This document shows, in pieces, positions 1 through 6,761 of a DNA stretch of 11,319 nucleotides. Origin of the DNA: Oligoflexia bacterium. GTDB taxonomy: Bacteria; Bdellovibrionota; JAFGOL01. Numbering within the stretch: the first letter of the stretch is position 1; each line of letters starts with the position of its first letter. The notes beneath the pieces were generated by a model, which worked only from the letters and a program-made list of their open reading frames with translations, did no database searches and was not told the DNA's origin. Location: NCBI GenBank assembly GCA_016926495.1, contig JAFGOL010000042.1, forward strand, positions 1 through 11,319. Reading direction: 5' to 3'. The position numbers and the translations under genes were made by a program.

Positions 1-51
1 ATTACTCAGCCGTCCACGCGTCTTTATCCGGTTTCCGCCTGCCGGTATTAA

Positions 52-549
52 TCAGGTTTTGCAATTTCTTTTTCTGTATTTAATAAGTCCGCTGGCTTCA
101 AGGTCATTCTCTGCAACGTAATAGTACGTATTAAAATACTGCCTGCCCCATGTTACGATCTTTGAATACGGGCGGCCGGACCAGAACCTGCATAACAATT
201 CTTTTACTCTGGCCTTACCTTTTTCCGCACCAAGGACTATACGTGCTATTATACCTGAAATTGCCCTGATAAATTTAGAGTATGCGTCCCGGTATTGTAA
301 CTTTACCAGCAAATGAACATGATTACTGCAAATGGAAAAGTTATAGAGCCTGATATTGTGTAGTACTGCCTGCCTGTTGATTGTATTTCTTATTTTTACA
401 ACATACTCTCTGGTTAAAAAAGAATAAGCGCCTCTTGCCATGGATGACCTTAAGGTAATATGCATGCAGGATTTGGTAGTTATGGGGCGTGCAGTCTTTG
501 GATGAGATTGGGTTCCACCGAATTCCTTTGGCGGCTTTTTAACCTTCAT
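52..549 (-). CDS. Y1 (HUH) transposase-like protein, IS200/RAYT-related
   Basis: A 165-residue protein of the Y1_Tnp (IS200-like) superfamily, whose members cut and rejoin single-stranded DNA through a catalytic tyrosine and a metal-binding His-x-His pair. The HxH motif is visible in SNHVHLLV (H77, H79). The C-terminal block WGRQYFNTYYYVAENDLEASG (about 134-154) resembles the region of these proteins that carries the nucleophilic tyrosine; Y142-Y144 are the candidates. The basic N-terminus followed by KTARPITTK...MHITLRS is typical of stand-alone REP-associated-type transposases. I chose the ATG at 549 because the frame stays open upstream to 831 only by running back through the ssb promoter and into ssb, and that extension (94 residues) resembles nothing. 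The ribosome site is poor: GAAGG lies almost against the ATG. The gene is divergent from ssb. No flanking insertion-sequence ends were identified, so it may be immobile or domesticated. Family assignment is fairly sure; activity is unknown. Confidence 0.8.
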   Translation of the reverse strand: MKVKKPPKEFGGTQSHPKTARPITTKSCMHITLRSSMARGAYSFLTREYVVKIRNTINRQAVLHNIRLYNFSICSNHVHLLVKLQYRDAYSKFIRAISGIIARIVLGAEKGKARVKELLCRFWSGRPYSKIVTWGRQYFNTYYYVAENDLEASGLIKYRKRNCKT

Positions 550-613
550 GCCTTCAAAACTCAATTTCCGGCGGTAATGAAAACAACAGGTTACTAAAAA
601 AATTTTTCTCACC

Positions 614-642
614 TTGACATAGTTCTTTATGCTATGGAAAAT
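614..642 (+). promoter_or_regulatory. Putative sigma-70 promoter of ssb
   Basis: A perfect TTGACA -35 hexamer at 614-619 is followed after 17 bases by GAAAAT (637-642), a 4-of-6 match to the -10 consensus. Transcription would start near 649, giving a leader of about 20 bases before the ssb start codon. The position directly upstream of the ssb ribosome site supports the call; the weak -10 is the main doubt. Confidence 0.45.
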
Positions 643-654
643 GGGCCAAAAAGC

Positions 655-659
655 GGAGG
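655..659 (+). promoter_or_regulatory. Ribosome binding site of ssb
   Basis: GGAGG lies 10 bases before the ATG at 670. It fixes the ssb start there instead of at the in-frame ATG at 634, which would add 12 residues not seen in SSB proteins and would place this purine run inside the coding region. Confidence 0.8.
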
Positions 660-669
660 TGTCATTCTT

Positions 670-1113
670 ATGGCAGGCGTAAATAAGGCGATTATAGTGG
701 GAAGATTGGGGCAGGATCCGGAAGTCAGGTATACAAGCAACGGTCAGGCTGTTGCAAATTTCACGGTTGCGACAAGCGAAAACTGGACCGATAAGTCCAG
801 CGGGCAGAAGCAGGAAAGGACGGAATGGCACAGGATAGTCGTGTGGGGAAGACTTGCTGAATTGTGCAGGGATTACCTTAAAAAAGGCAGGCAGGTATAT
901 ATTGACGGCCGCCTCCAGACAAGATCGTACGACGACAGGGACGGCAATAAAAAATATATAACCGAAATTATAGCAAATACCGTTCAGTTTCTGGGTTCAT
1001 CCCAGGGCAGGAGCGACGAAACCGGAGATTCCGTGGAGTTTGTACAGCCCGCGCAGACGGCTTCCTTTGAACCGGTTTCAAACCATATTACGGACGACGA
1101 TATTCCGTTCTAG
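670..1113 (+). CDS. ssb: Single-stranded DNA-binding protein SSB
   Basis: A 147-residue SSB that coats single-stranded DNA during replication, recombination and repair. The N-terminal OB fold (about 1-108) opens with the family signature [21 protein letters not shown] and continues with [25 protein letters not shown] and [15 protein letters not shown]. The aromatics W39, W53 and W59 fit the DNA-stacking positions of the family. A short variable linker (about 110-139) leads to the conserved acidic tip DDDIPF, which docks partner proteins. The length is a little below the roughly 178 residues of the E. coli protein because of the short linker. The gene has its own promoter and ribosome site and is divergent from the transposase-like gene. 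Its TAG stop shares the CTAG at 1110-1113 with the stop of the convergent GAF gene. Nothing suggests a broken gene. Confidence 0.97.
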   Translation: MAGVNKAIIVGRLGQDPEVRYTSNGQAVANFTVATSENWTDKSSGQKQERTEWHRIVVWGRLAELCRDYLKKGRQVYIDGRLQTRSYDDRDGNKKYITEIIANTVQFLGSSQGRSDETGDSVEFVQPAQTASFEPVSNHITDDDIPF

Positions 1114-2165
1114 AACAGCTCTTTGTATTTTTCGTGGTTTTGCAGCACCGGCTTGGTTGCCCTGGCGATAAGCTGTACCAGTTCTATTTCCTCGGGGTTG
1201 AATGTTTTTTTATCGCCGCAGGTCCTTATAAAAAGCGCGCCCACGATCCTGTCGATATGTATAATGGGCTCAACAAGTATGGCCTTGATCCCCTTTTCGG
1301 TTAAAAGTTCCTTTACGCCGGCGAGCATGTGCGTTTCCGTAACAAGGTCAAGCTGGTCAACGACCAGAGTTTCACCGGTACTGACCATCTGCACAAGTTC
1401 GGGATAATTCAGCAGGTTCAGCTCGAATTCCCGGAGTTCGGGATTGTCCTGCGATGCCACCGATATTGCGGAATGGGCGTTTTTGATCAAAAGCACCGCG
1501 CAGCGCATTACCGGGAAGATGCGTGAAATTTCAGTGGTTATGTTATGCAAAAGCATGGGCGGGGGTATATCGTCGCTGTATGACAGGCGCAGGATGTCTT
1601 TCAGGATGGGGTAATAATCATCCGATTCGCATTGCTGATTTTTTCTGCCCTGTATGAACTCGGATTTCAGTATTATCAGGACAAGAATAATTACGATTTC
1701 AAAACCCAGAAAGAGTCCCGCCCTGTAAGCCATGCCCGCGTATTTTTCCGCCTCGGCCTTGTAGACAGCCTCCTTTTCAACACTGATATTTTTGGAGGAA
1801 AGATTGTGAGAGGAAGATACGATTATTTCGTTATTGATCCCCATTTCAAAAATATAATCGTTGTTCCACGGGTCCTTTACGGGTCTGGCAGGATGAGGAT
1901 TCACGTTAGGCCTGAAATAGCCGTCTTTGGGCCACTCCACGATTACGTTTTTGTCACTGGGTTTTACAAAAAGATCTATAAGGCCGTCCGGGTAAAAGCC
2001 GAAGTCTTCATAAAAGAGCCTGACTGCCTTTACATAACTGGCGATGTCATATACCGCGGTGCTGGTTTTATACTGGTCGCGGCTTGTGAGTATGGAATTT
2101 AAATGAAAGCCCATGGCGGCGATCATGAAATAGATCAGTATAACGAAAATCCTTTTCATTATCAT
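1110..2165 (-). CDS. Membrane sensor: GspG-like extracytoplasmic region, TM, GAF domain
   Basis: A 351-residue protein with an unusual layout. Residues 5-21 are hydrophobic and preceded by Lys/Arg (first membrane span). Residues 36-118 resemble the globular part of type II secretion major pseudopilin Gsp[23 protein letters not shown], a LFVKPSD segment, then WPKDGYF and [10 protein letters not shown]. Residues 148-167 form a second span followed by basic residues, placing the rest in the cytoplasm. Residues about 183-345 match a GAF domain, ending [21 protein letters not shown] and [13 protein letters not shown]. There is no prepilin-peptidase site (G/FTLxE) before the first span, so it should stay anchored and not enter a pseudopilus. 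The Asp-rich calcium loop after the DPW motif in GspG appears replaced by Ser/Asn. The start overlaps the upstream diguanylate-cyclase stop as ATGA, with no good ribosome site, implying coupled translation; the ATG two codons on (2159) is an alternative. I infer a sensor acting with that cyclase; the ligand is unknown. Confidence 0.75.
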   Translation of the reverse strand: MIMKRIFVILIYFMIAAMGFHLNSILTSRDQYKTSTAVYDIASYVKAVRLFYEDFGFYPDGLIDLFVKPSDKNVIVEWPKDGYFRPNVNPHPARPVKDPWNNDYIFEMGINNEIIVSSSHNLSSKNISVEKEAVYKAEAEKYAGMAYRAGLFLGFEIVIILVLIILKSEFIQGRKNQQCESDDYYPILKDILRLSYSDDIPPPMLLHNITTEISRIFPVMRCAVLLIKNAHSAISVASQDNPELREFELNLLNYPELVQMVSTGETLVVDQLDLVTETHMLAGVKELLTEKGIKAILVEPIIHIDRIVGALFIRTCGDKKTFNPEEIELVQLIARATKPVLQNHEKYKELF

Positions 2166-3076
2166 TCATTGTACAGAAGCTTTTTGGCCGTGTATACAAC
2201 ATTCTTGGTGGTTTTTTTTCCGGCGTACATTGCCTGATCGGCCATTTCCATAATATCAACGGTGGTTTTTCCGTCTTCAGGGAACGACGCTATTCCTATG
2301 CTGACGGTCAGTTTCAGTTTATGTTTTGTTTTTATCAGAAAATGCTTGTTTTCGATTACCTTCCTGAGGCGTTCCGCGACATGGAATGCCTTTTCCGAAT
2401 CCGTGGTTTCAAGCATAACCACAAATTCGTCCCCTCCGTACCTGAAAACAAGGTCCGTTTCCCTCGTGTTTTCCCTGATGAACCTGCCTATCAGGTTTAG
2501 CACGGTTGAGGCTACTATGTGTCCGTATGTGTCGTTAACGGATTTGAAGTTGTCGATATCTATGAACAGTATTGCGAAGCAGGTGTCTTTTTCCAGGGCT
2601 TTTTTCAACTCCTTTTCAAGCTTGAAATAAAGATACCTTGTATTGTAAAGCCCGGTCAGATCGTCAATAAAAATAAGATTGCCGGAGCTCAGGCCAGATT
2701 TGTCCGATATTGAATTTTCAATGTCGCTTATAAGGTCGGACATGTCCCACGGGAAGGGAAAATAATTTTTAACGCCGGATTTGAATAGTTTTGTAATCTG
2801 CTCCGCCGTGGGTGTTATGTCGCTGCATCCCAGAACGGTTATCCTGGAAAAGGGATTCGTCTTCAATATGTATGAAACCATCATGATCGTGTCGTCAATT
2901 CCGGTCGCGGAGTCAATATATACGCTGTGTACCGCGTTAGTGTCGGTGAGATTGTAAAGGGTCTGTATATCCCCGGTGAAATCCCATTTCATTCTACTAT
3001 CGAAGTTTCTTATTTTAATTGTTTTGTTTATCTGTTTCTCAAGCCTGGTATTTTTGGTAAAGACAAGTGTGTGCAT
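2162..3076 (-). CDS. Diguanylate cyclase with degenerate receiver-like N-terminus (GGDEF)
   Basis: A 304-residue protein predicted to make cyclic di-GMP from two GTP. The C-terminal GGDEF domain (about 134-297) is complete: DDLTGLYN at 138-145, FIDIDNFKSVNDTYGH around 171-186, RYGGDEF with the active-site motif at 214-218, and SIGIASFPEDG near 259-269. The product-inhibition site RxxD is present as RETD (205-208), five residues before GGDEF, so feedback inhibition is likely. Residues 1-125 look like a response-regulator receiver: D55 sits where the phosphoacceptor should be, but the acidic pair near the N-terminus is missing and the usual Lys of the KPF motif is Phe in YFPFPW. It therefore probably does not take part in ordinary phosphorelay. 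No membrane span is seen. The gene follows the coiled-coil gene after 15 bases, with GGCGGTGA as a likely ribosome site, and overlaps the GAF gene by ATGA, which suggests the two work together. Confidence 0.92.
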   Translation of the reverse strand: MHTLVFTKNTRLEKQINKTIKIRNFDSRMKWDFTGDIQTLYNLTDTNAVHSVYIDSATGIDDTIMMVSYILKTNPFSRITVLGCSDITPTAEQITKLFKSGVKNYFPFPWDMSDLISDIENSISDKSGLSSGNLIFIDDLTGLYNTRYLYFKLEKELKKALEKDTCFAILFIDIDNFKSVNDTYGHIVASTVLNLIGRFIRENTRETDLVFRYGGDEFVVMLETTDSEKAFHVAERLRKVIENKHFLIKTKHKLKLTVSIGIASFPEDGKTTVDIMEMADQAMYAGKKTTKNVVYTAKKLLYNE

Positions 3077-3091
3077 ACCGTCACCGCCTGA

Positions 3092-4195
3092 TCAGCTTTT
3101 TTTCTGGCTTGTTTCAAGAAGGGACGTTGACAGCCTTAAGGCCTTTACGACTCTCTGGGCTTTTTCTTCGTTTTCCTTTACCATGTCCTGAAGGTTCTCT
3201 ATCTTGTCCTGCATTGTCTCTATTTCGAATTCAAGATTGTCTATGTGTTTTTTAAGCTGCAGTATTTTATGATCTTTTGAGGACAAAAGCGTCTCGCTGT
3301 CCTGCTTCATGAGTTCGAGCTTGTGCGCCAGTTCCTTTTCCCTCATGCGTATTTTGCGTATATCCCTTCTCACCTTGCTTTTCAGTTCTTCGTGCCTGTT
3401 TGCCAGCTTGTTGTATTTTTCCTCTATTACGGAAGCCTTGCTGAGCTGGGCCTCAAAGTCCATCCTGGCGTTGCTTACGGAATTGCTTAACTCCATTTTC
3501 AGTTTGCCGTTGTCGTTTTCAAGGTTACCCAGTTTTACCGTGTAGCCTTCAATTTCTTTTTTCTGCTTTTCTATGAGCCTGAGTTGTTCCCTGTTTTCCT
3601 TTTCGAGTTTTAATACCCTCTGTTCAATGGCCTCCAGCTTATTCAGTTGCCCGACTTTTTCCCTGCTGGGCAATACGGATAACTGTATTTTGGACTCTTC
3701 TTTTTTAGGGGGTTCCGGCGGAAGAGGCATGGTTTCCATGATCCTGGCATTTATGTCGTCCGCCTGGGGCATTTCCGGCAGTTCCGGAAATTCGGGAAGT
3801 CCCGGTGCGGCCGGCCCTTCGGGGGTAACCGGTTCTTCAGGCGCGGTCGGTTCTTCAGGCGCGGTCGGTTCCTCAGGCGCGGTTTCCTGCCCGGGCGATA
3901 CGGATTCTACCGGCTCTGGGTCGTCGACAAGAGGGATGGTGTCCGAAATATCGGGCAGGGAAGCTCCCCGCTCCTCTTCGCTGGTGTCGAATTTCTTTAT
4001 AACGTAATCCTGGGATTCTTCGTCAACCCTGGCTATCTTTTCTTCCACACCCGTAATGTCGTTCTTGCCCACGGCAGTGCGCACGCTGCTTAGCAGATCG
4101 GCTTTTGAAGATGATTTTTTCTGCTTCTTGCCTTTTTCCGCTTCACCAAGCACATCATTAAGTATTTTGGATTTCACAATATCGTCCATCTGCAT
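3092..4195 (-). CDS. Pro/Glu-rich coiled-coil protein of unknown function
   Basis: I do not recognise this 367-residue protein. The N-terminus (1-30) is short and basic. Residues 70-165 are low-complexity, rich in Pro and Glu, and include three near-identical tandem six-residue units (APEEPT/V) at about 106-123. Residues about 183-352 are a long predicted coiled coil with heptad-like Leu/Ile spacing and alternating Lys/Glu, including a very basic stretch SKVRRDIRKIRMREKELAHK near 273-292. There is no signal peptide or membrane span, so it should be cytoplasmic. The gene begins 27 bases after prmC and ends 15 bases before the diguanylate cyclase, inside the same minus-strand run. Scaffold or localisation proteins often combine a Pro-rich linker with a coiled coil, but that is only an analogy. 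The ATG two codons downstream (4189) is an alternative start; neither has a clear ribosome site. Confidence 0.85.
   Translation of the reverse strand: MQMDDIVKSKILNDVLGEAEKGKKQKKSSSKADLLSSVRTAVGKNDITGVEEKIARVDEESQDYVIKKFDTSEEERGASLPDISDTIPLVDDPEPVESVSPGQETAPEEPTAPEEPTAPEEPVTPEGPAAPGLPEFPELPEMPQADDINARIMETMPLPPEPPKKEESKIQLSVLPSREKVGQLNKLEAIEQRVLKLEKENREQLRLIEKQKKEIEGYTVKLGNLENDNGKLKMELSNSVSNARMDFEAQLSKASVIEEKYNKLANRHEELKSKVRRDIRKIRMREKELAHKLELMKQDSETLLSSKDHKILQLKKHIDNLEFEIETMQDKIENLQDMVKENEEKAQRVVKALRLSTSLLETSQKKS
3831..3884. repeat. Three tandem 18-bp units inside the coiled-coil gene
   Basis: Three head-to-tail 18-base units at 3831-3848, 3849-3866 and 3867-3884. The first two are identical; the third differs by a T-to-C change at its sixth base and a final T in place of C. 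Each unit encodes six residues of the Pro/Glu linker, so a change in copy number would keep the reading frame and alter linker length. The near identity suggests recent duplication or slippage. Confidence 0.9.
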
Positions 4196-4222
4196 GATTA
4201 TCGGTTGATCCGGGCCATATCA

Positions 4223-5089
4223 TTAGGGTTTTTTTGCTATTAATACCCTGGGATTGTTATTAAGGTCATTTACAACCCTGACGTCTGTCCACGTACCGTT
4301 GCCGAAAAGCCTAACCACCTGTTCTGATTGATTAAATCCTATTTCCAGAAACAACAGCCCGCCTTTTTTCAGGAAGACTATGGCCTTATCGGCAATTATT
4401 GAATGGAACAGTAATCCGTTTTCTCCGCCTTTCAGTGCTTCGTTTGGCTCAAAGTTTACAATGTTAACCGGCAGCCCCAGTAGATCTTCTGTGGAAATGT
4501 AAGGCGGATTTGAAACGATGGCATCGTATGATCCGGTTTTTCCGAGTTTTTGCAATTCGTCAAACATGTCTGATCCTATAACGTCGGTCCTGGCTGTATA
4601 TCCGTTTTTACTGATATTAAGTCTTGTGTATTCAAGGGGGGCCGGATACTTATCCACAAAATCCGCAAAGCTGTCCGGAAAACAGCCGAGCAGGGCTATT
4701 CCAAGGCAGCCGCTCCCGGAGCAGAGATCAAGAAAACGGTATTTGCCCCCCGGATTAAGATGCCTTACAACTTCGCTTATAATTGTTTCCGAATCCTGTC
4801 TTGGTACCAGTACACCGCTGCTGACCCTGATTTTATGCGACCAGAACTCGGTTTCGCCGGTTATGTATTGAACGGGCTCGTATTTCATCCGCCTTTCAAT
4901 CCAGCCTTTGAACCTTGCCGCCTGTTCGGCGGTAAGTAAAATATCCGGGTTGTTTTTAAGCTCTGATATGCTTTTGTCCAGCAGGCATGAAAGCAAAAAA
5001 TAAACGTCACAGGAGTTTTCCCTGCTGTTTTTTTCAAATATCGCGGAAAGGCTGTTTATGCCGTAACTGACGGCGCTGCCCAGCTTCAT
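4223..5089 (-). CDS. prmC: Release factor glutamine methyltransferase PrmC (HemK)
   Basis: A 288-residue S-adenosylmethionine-dependent enzyme that N5-methylates the glutamine of the GGQ motif in class-I release factors, raising peptide-release efficiency. The N-terminal helical domain (about 1-75) leads into PVQYITGETEFW and VLVPRQDSE, the substrate-side signature of the family. The methyltransferase fold follows: motif I FLDLCSGSGCLGIAL (119-133), then the catalytic NPPY at 194-197 that holds the target amide, and a late FEPNEALKGGENGL block. Length is close to the E. coli enzyme (277 residues). The gene starts one base inside prfA (TGATG), with AGGGGA as ribosome site, so enzyme and substrate are translationally coupled. 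The motif I variant LCSGSG, where LGTGSG is common, is a mild change and should not abolish cofactor binding. Confidence 0.96.
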   Translation of the reverse strand: MKLGSAVSYGINSLSAIFEKNSRENSCDVYFLLSCLLDKSISELKNNPDILLTAEQAARFKGWIERRMKYEPVQYITGETEFWSHKIRVSSGVLVPRQDSETIISEVVRHLNPGGKYRFLDLCSGSGCLGIALLGCFPDSFADFVDKYPAPLEYTRLNISKNGYTARTDVIGSDMFDELQKLGKTGSYDAIVSNPPYISTEDLLGLPVNIVNFEPNEALKGGENGLLFHSIIADKAIVFLKKGGLLFLEIGFNQSEQVVRLFGNGTWTDVRVVNDLNNNPRVLIAKKP

Positions 5090-6150
5090 CAGGTCCCCTT
5101 AAGGGCTTCTGCCTGGTAAAATGTTACAAGTCCTTCTATAAGTTCTTCCAGTTCTCCGTTAAGTACCTGCTCCAGCTTGTAGAGAGTAAGGCCTATGCGG
5201 TGATCGGTTATTCTTCCCTGCGGGAAATTGTATGTTCTTATTCTTTCGGACCTGTCTCCGCTGCCCACCATGCTTTTTCTTTCATCGGCGCGCGCCTTGT
5301 CTGCCTCGGCCTGCATCTTCTCATAAAGTCTGGCCCTTAGTATTGTGAGAGCCTTTGCCTTGTTTTTGTGCTGGCTTTTTTCATCCTGGCAGCTTACTAC
5401 AAGGCCGGTGGGAATATGTGTAACCCTTACCGCCGAATCGGTTGTATTGACGCTTTGTCCGCCGGGACCGCTTGATCTGAACACGTCAATCCTGAGGTCC
5501 GCCGGATTTATTTCGACTTCAACCTCGTCTGCTTCGGGCAATACGGCTACCGTTGCGGCAGAGGTGTGTATTCTTCCGCCTGCCTCTGTTTTAGGTACTC
5601 TCTGCACCCTGTGAGTGCCGCTTTCGTATTTCAGCCTGCTGTAAACCTGCCTGCCTTTCAGGAGGGCGATGATTTCCTTGTAACCGCCTATTCCCGTGGA
5701 ATTTGAACTCATTATTTCCAACTTCCACTTGTTTACTTCCGCGAAACGTGAATACATCCTGAAAAGATCAGCGGCAAAAAGCGCGGCCTCCTCCCCGCCG
5801 GTGCCCGCGCGTATTTCCAGTATGATGTCCTTATCGTCGTTGGGATCCTTTGGCAGCAGTAAAAGCCTGAGTTCGTTTTCAACCCCGGCTTTCTTTTCCC
5901 TAAGCTCCGGCAGTTCTTCTTTAGCGAGCTCCCTTAATTCTTCGTCACCGGACTCGAGTATTTCACTGTTATTAAGGATGTCGCCGCAGATTTTTTTATA
6001 TTCCGTGTATTTTTCCACGATCGGCGCTATATGTGAATGTTCCCTGTTCAGGTCCCTGTAAAGGTTCTGATCGGACGTTATTTTAGGATCGGATAATCTG
6101 GCGTTCAGTTCATTGTAACGCTGAACGAAAGCCTCAAGCTTGTCTAGCAT
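5089..6150 (-). CDS. prfA: Peptide chain release factor 1 (RF1)
   Basis: A 353-residue class-I release factor that reads UAA and UAG in the ribosomal A site and triggers hydrolysis of peptidyl-tRNA. The codon-recognition PxT motif is present as PKT (186-188), which separates it from RF2 (SPF). The catalytic GGQ loop is at 230-232 in [20 protein letters not shown]. Other RF1 hallmarks are [17 protein letters not shown] (114-130), [15 protein letters not shown] (192-206) and the C-terminal [20 protein letters not shown]. An N-terminal helical domain covers about 1-100. The length is normal. The gene begins 9 bases after the rpmE stop and overlaps prmC by one base, a common bacterial arrangement that pairs the factor with the enzyme that modifies it. 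Confidence 0.98.
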   Translation of the reverse strand: MLDKLEAFVQRYNELNARLSDPKITSDQNLYRDLNREHSHIAPIVEKYTEYKKICGDILNNSEILESGDEELRELAKEELPELREKKAGVENELRLLLLPKDPNDDKDIILEIRAGTGGEEAALFAADLFRMYSRFAEVNKWKLEIMSSNSTGIGGYKEIIALLKGRQVYSRLKYESGTHRVQRVPKTEAGGRIHTSAATVAVLPEADEVEVEINPADLRIDVFRSSGPGGQSVNTTDSAVRVTHIPTGLVVSCQDEKSQHKNKAKALTILRARLYEKMQAEADKARADERKSMVGSGDRSERIRTYNFPQGRITDHRIGLTLYKLEQVLNGELEELIEGLVTFYQAEALKGT

Positions 6151-6159
6151 GGTATGGGA

Positions 6160-6375
6160 TTATTTGCCTTTGGACCTGTTGTACTTTTTGTTAAACCTTT
6201 CAACCCTGCCGGCGCTGTCAAGAAGCTTTTGCTTGCCCGTAAAGAACGGGTGGCAATTGGAGCATATTTCTATTTTTACGTCTTCCTGGTTGAACGTTGA
6301 CCGGGTGTCAATCGCGTTGCCGCACGCGCAGGTAAACGTGGCCTTTGAATATTTGGGGTGTATCTTCTTTTTCAT
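6160..6375 (-). CDS. rpmE: 50S ribosomal protein L31, zinc-binding (C+) form
   Basis: A 71-residue L31, a small protein that bridges the large and small ribosomal subunits. It starts MKKKIHPKY as the family does and keeps all four cysteines of the zinc ribbon (C16, C18, C38, C41), marking it as the zinc-requiring type and not the zinc-independent paralogue made under zinc starvation. The C-terminal block [24 protein letters not shown] is nearly canonical. GAGGAG at 6385-6390 lies nine bases before the ATG and fixes the start. It is the first gene of the minus-strand run leading into prfA and prmC and is preceded by a leader of about 100 bases. Confidence 0.98.
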   Translation of the reverse strand: MKKKIHPKYSKATFTCACGNAIDTRSTFNQEDVKIEICSNCHPFFTGKQKLLDSAGRVERFNKKYNRSKGK

Positions 6376-6409
6376 TGTACTTTTCTCCTCGCAATAACTC
6401 GTAAATATT

Positions 6410-6456
6410 AAAGTTGCATATTCCTACTACAAAATATAGAATATTTCAAGTAGCAA
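6410..6456 (-). promoter_or_regulatory. Possible structured leader of rpmE
   Basis: In the minus-strand transcript, two sets of complementary arms interleave: CTACT (6453-6449) with AGTAG (6428-6424), and ATATTC (6444-6439) with GAATAT (6423-6418), the latter extendable by TTGC (6456-6453) with GCAA (6417-6414) across an internal loop. The sets cannot both form easily, so they would be alternatives. Autoregulatory leaders are known for L31 in several phyla, but I see no match to a specific one. The region is AT-rich and chance pairing is a real possibility. Confidence 0.25.
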
Positions 6457-6463
6457 AAACATA

Positions 6464-6492
6464 TTGAAATTAAACCATTATAATTATATCAA
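6464..6492 (+). promoter_or_regulatory. Candidate promoter of the NifU-like gene
   Basis: TTGAAA (6464-6469) and TATCAA (6487-6492) are spaced by 17 bases, giving a start near 6499 and a leader of about 28 bases. A perfect TATAAT also lies at 6479-6484 on this strand but lacks a recognisable -35 partner. Either could serve; the choice is open. Confidence 0.35.
6483..6491 (-). promoter_or_regulatory. Extended -10 promoter of rpmE
   Basis: The minus strand reads TGATATAAT here, an exact extended -10 element (TGnTATAAT). No good -35 is found at 16-18 bases, which extended -10 promoters tolerate. Transcription would begin near 6476 and give rpmE a leader of roughly 100 bases. A second TATAAT at 6482-6477 on the same strand is an alternative. 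Confidence 0.45.
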
Positions 6493-6510
6493 ATTATTCA
6501 TAAAAGTATT

Positions 6511-6518
6511 GAAAGGGG
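6511..6518 (+). promoter_or_regulatory. Ribosome binding site of the NifU-like gene
   Basis: GAAAGGGG ends eight bases before the ATG at 6527 and selects that start over the in-frame ATG at 6464, which would sit within the promoter region and add 21 residues that do not resemble the family. The same 11-mer AAAGGGGTAAT also precedes the binding-protein gene that starts at 9155. Confidence 0.7.
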
Positions 6519-6526
6519 TAATTGTC

Positions 6527-6751
6527 ATGAAGGAAAAAGTAAGAAATGTGATCGATAAAATAAGGCCCGCGCTGCAGGCGGACGGGGGCGACGTTGAACT
6601 TGTGGACGTTACGGATGACGGCGTGGTAAAGGTAAGGCTGAGGGGTGCCTGTGCTCACTGCATGGGCGCCGTAATGACCCTTAAAAACGGTATTGAATCC
6701 AGGCTTAAGGCTGAAATTCCCGAAGTAAAGTCAGTGGAAAGAGTTTCGTAA
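6527..6751 (+). CDS. NifU-like C-terminal domain iron-sulfur protein
   Basis: A 74-residue protein made only of the NifU C-terminal (Nfu) domain, which holds a transient 4Fe-4S cluster between subunits and passes it to target proteins. The signature is clear: IRPALQADGGDVELVDV (12-28), then VRLRGACAHCMGAVMTLKNGIESRL (36-60) with the cluster cysteines C42 and C45 in CxxC. No A-type or scaffold domain is attached, as is normal for the stand-alone small Nfu form. It appears to be a single-gene transcript with its own promoter, and the terminator starts 10 bases after its stop. No other iron-sulfur assembly gene is in the window. I avoid a symbol because nfuA normally denotes the longer two-domain protein. 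Confidence 0.95.
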   Translation: MKEKVRNVIDKIRPALQADGGDVELVDVTDDGVVKVRLRGACAHCMGAVMTLKNGIESRLKAEIPEVKSVERVS

Positions 6752-6761
6752 TAGATAATAA

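Noticed and set aside
29..53. Possible REP-like or insertion-end palindrome left of the transposase-like gene, with a loosely similar stretch at 566-579
   Set aside because: The CCGG arms are only four bases long and the similarity between the two flanks is short and gapped; only 51 bases of left flank are available, so no end can be defined.
550..831. 94-codon upstream extension of the transposase-like gene
   Set aside because: The extension overlaps the ssb promoter and the conserved start of ssb, and its residues do not resemble the family.
1632..2102. Plus-strand open frame of 156 codons
   Set aside because: It is antisense to the GspG-like/GAF gene, whose domains are recognisable; the plus-strand product resembles nothing.
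3573..4007. Plus-strand open frame with collagen-like Gly-x-y repeats
   Set aside because: It is the antisense reading of the Pro/Glu linker and coiled coil of the minus-strand gene; the repeats arise from the 18-base units. It has no ribosome site.
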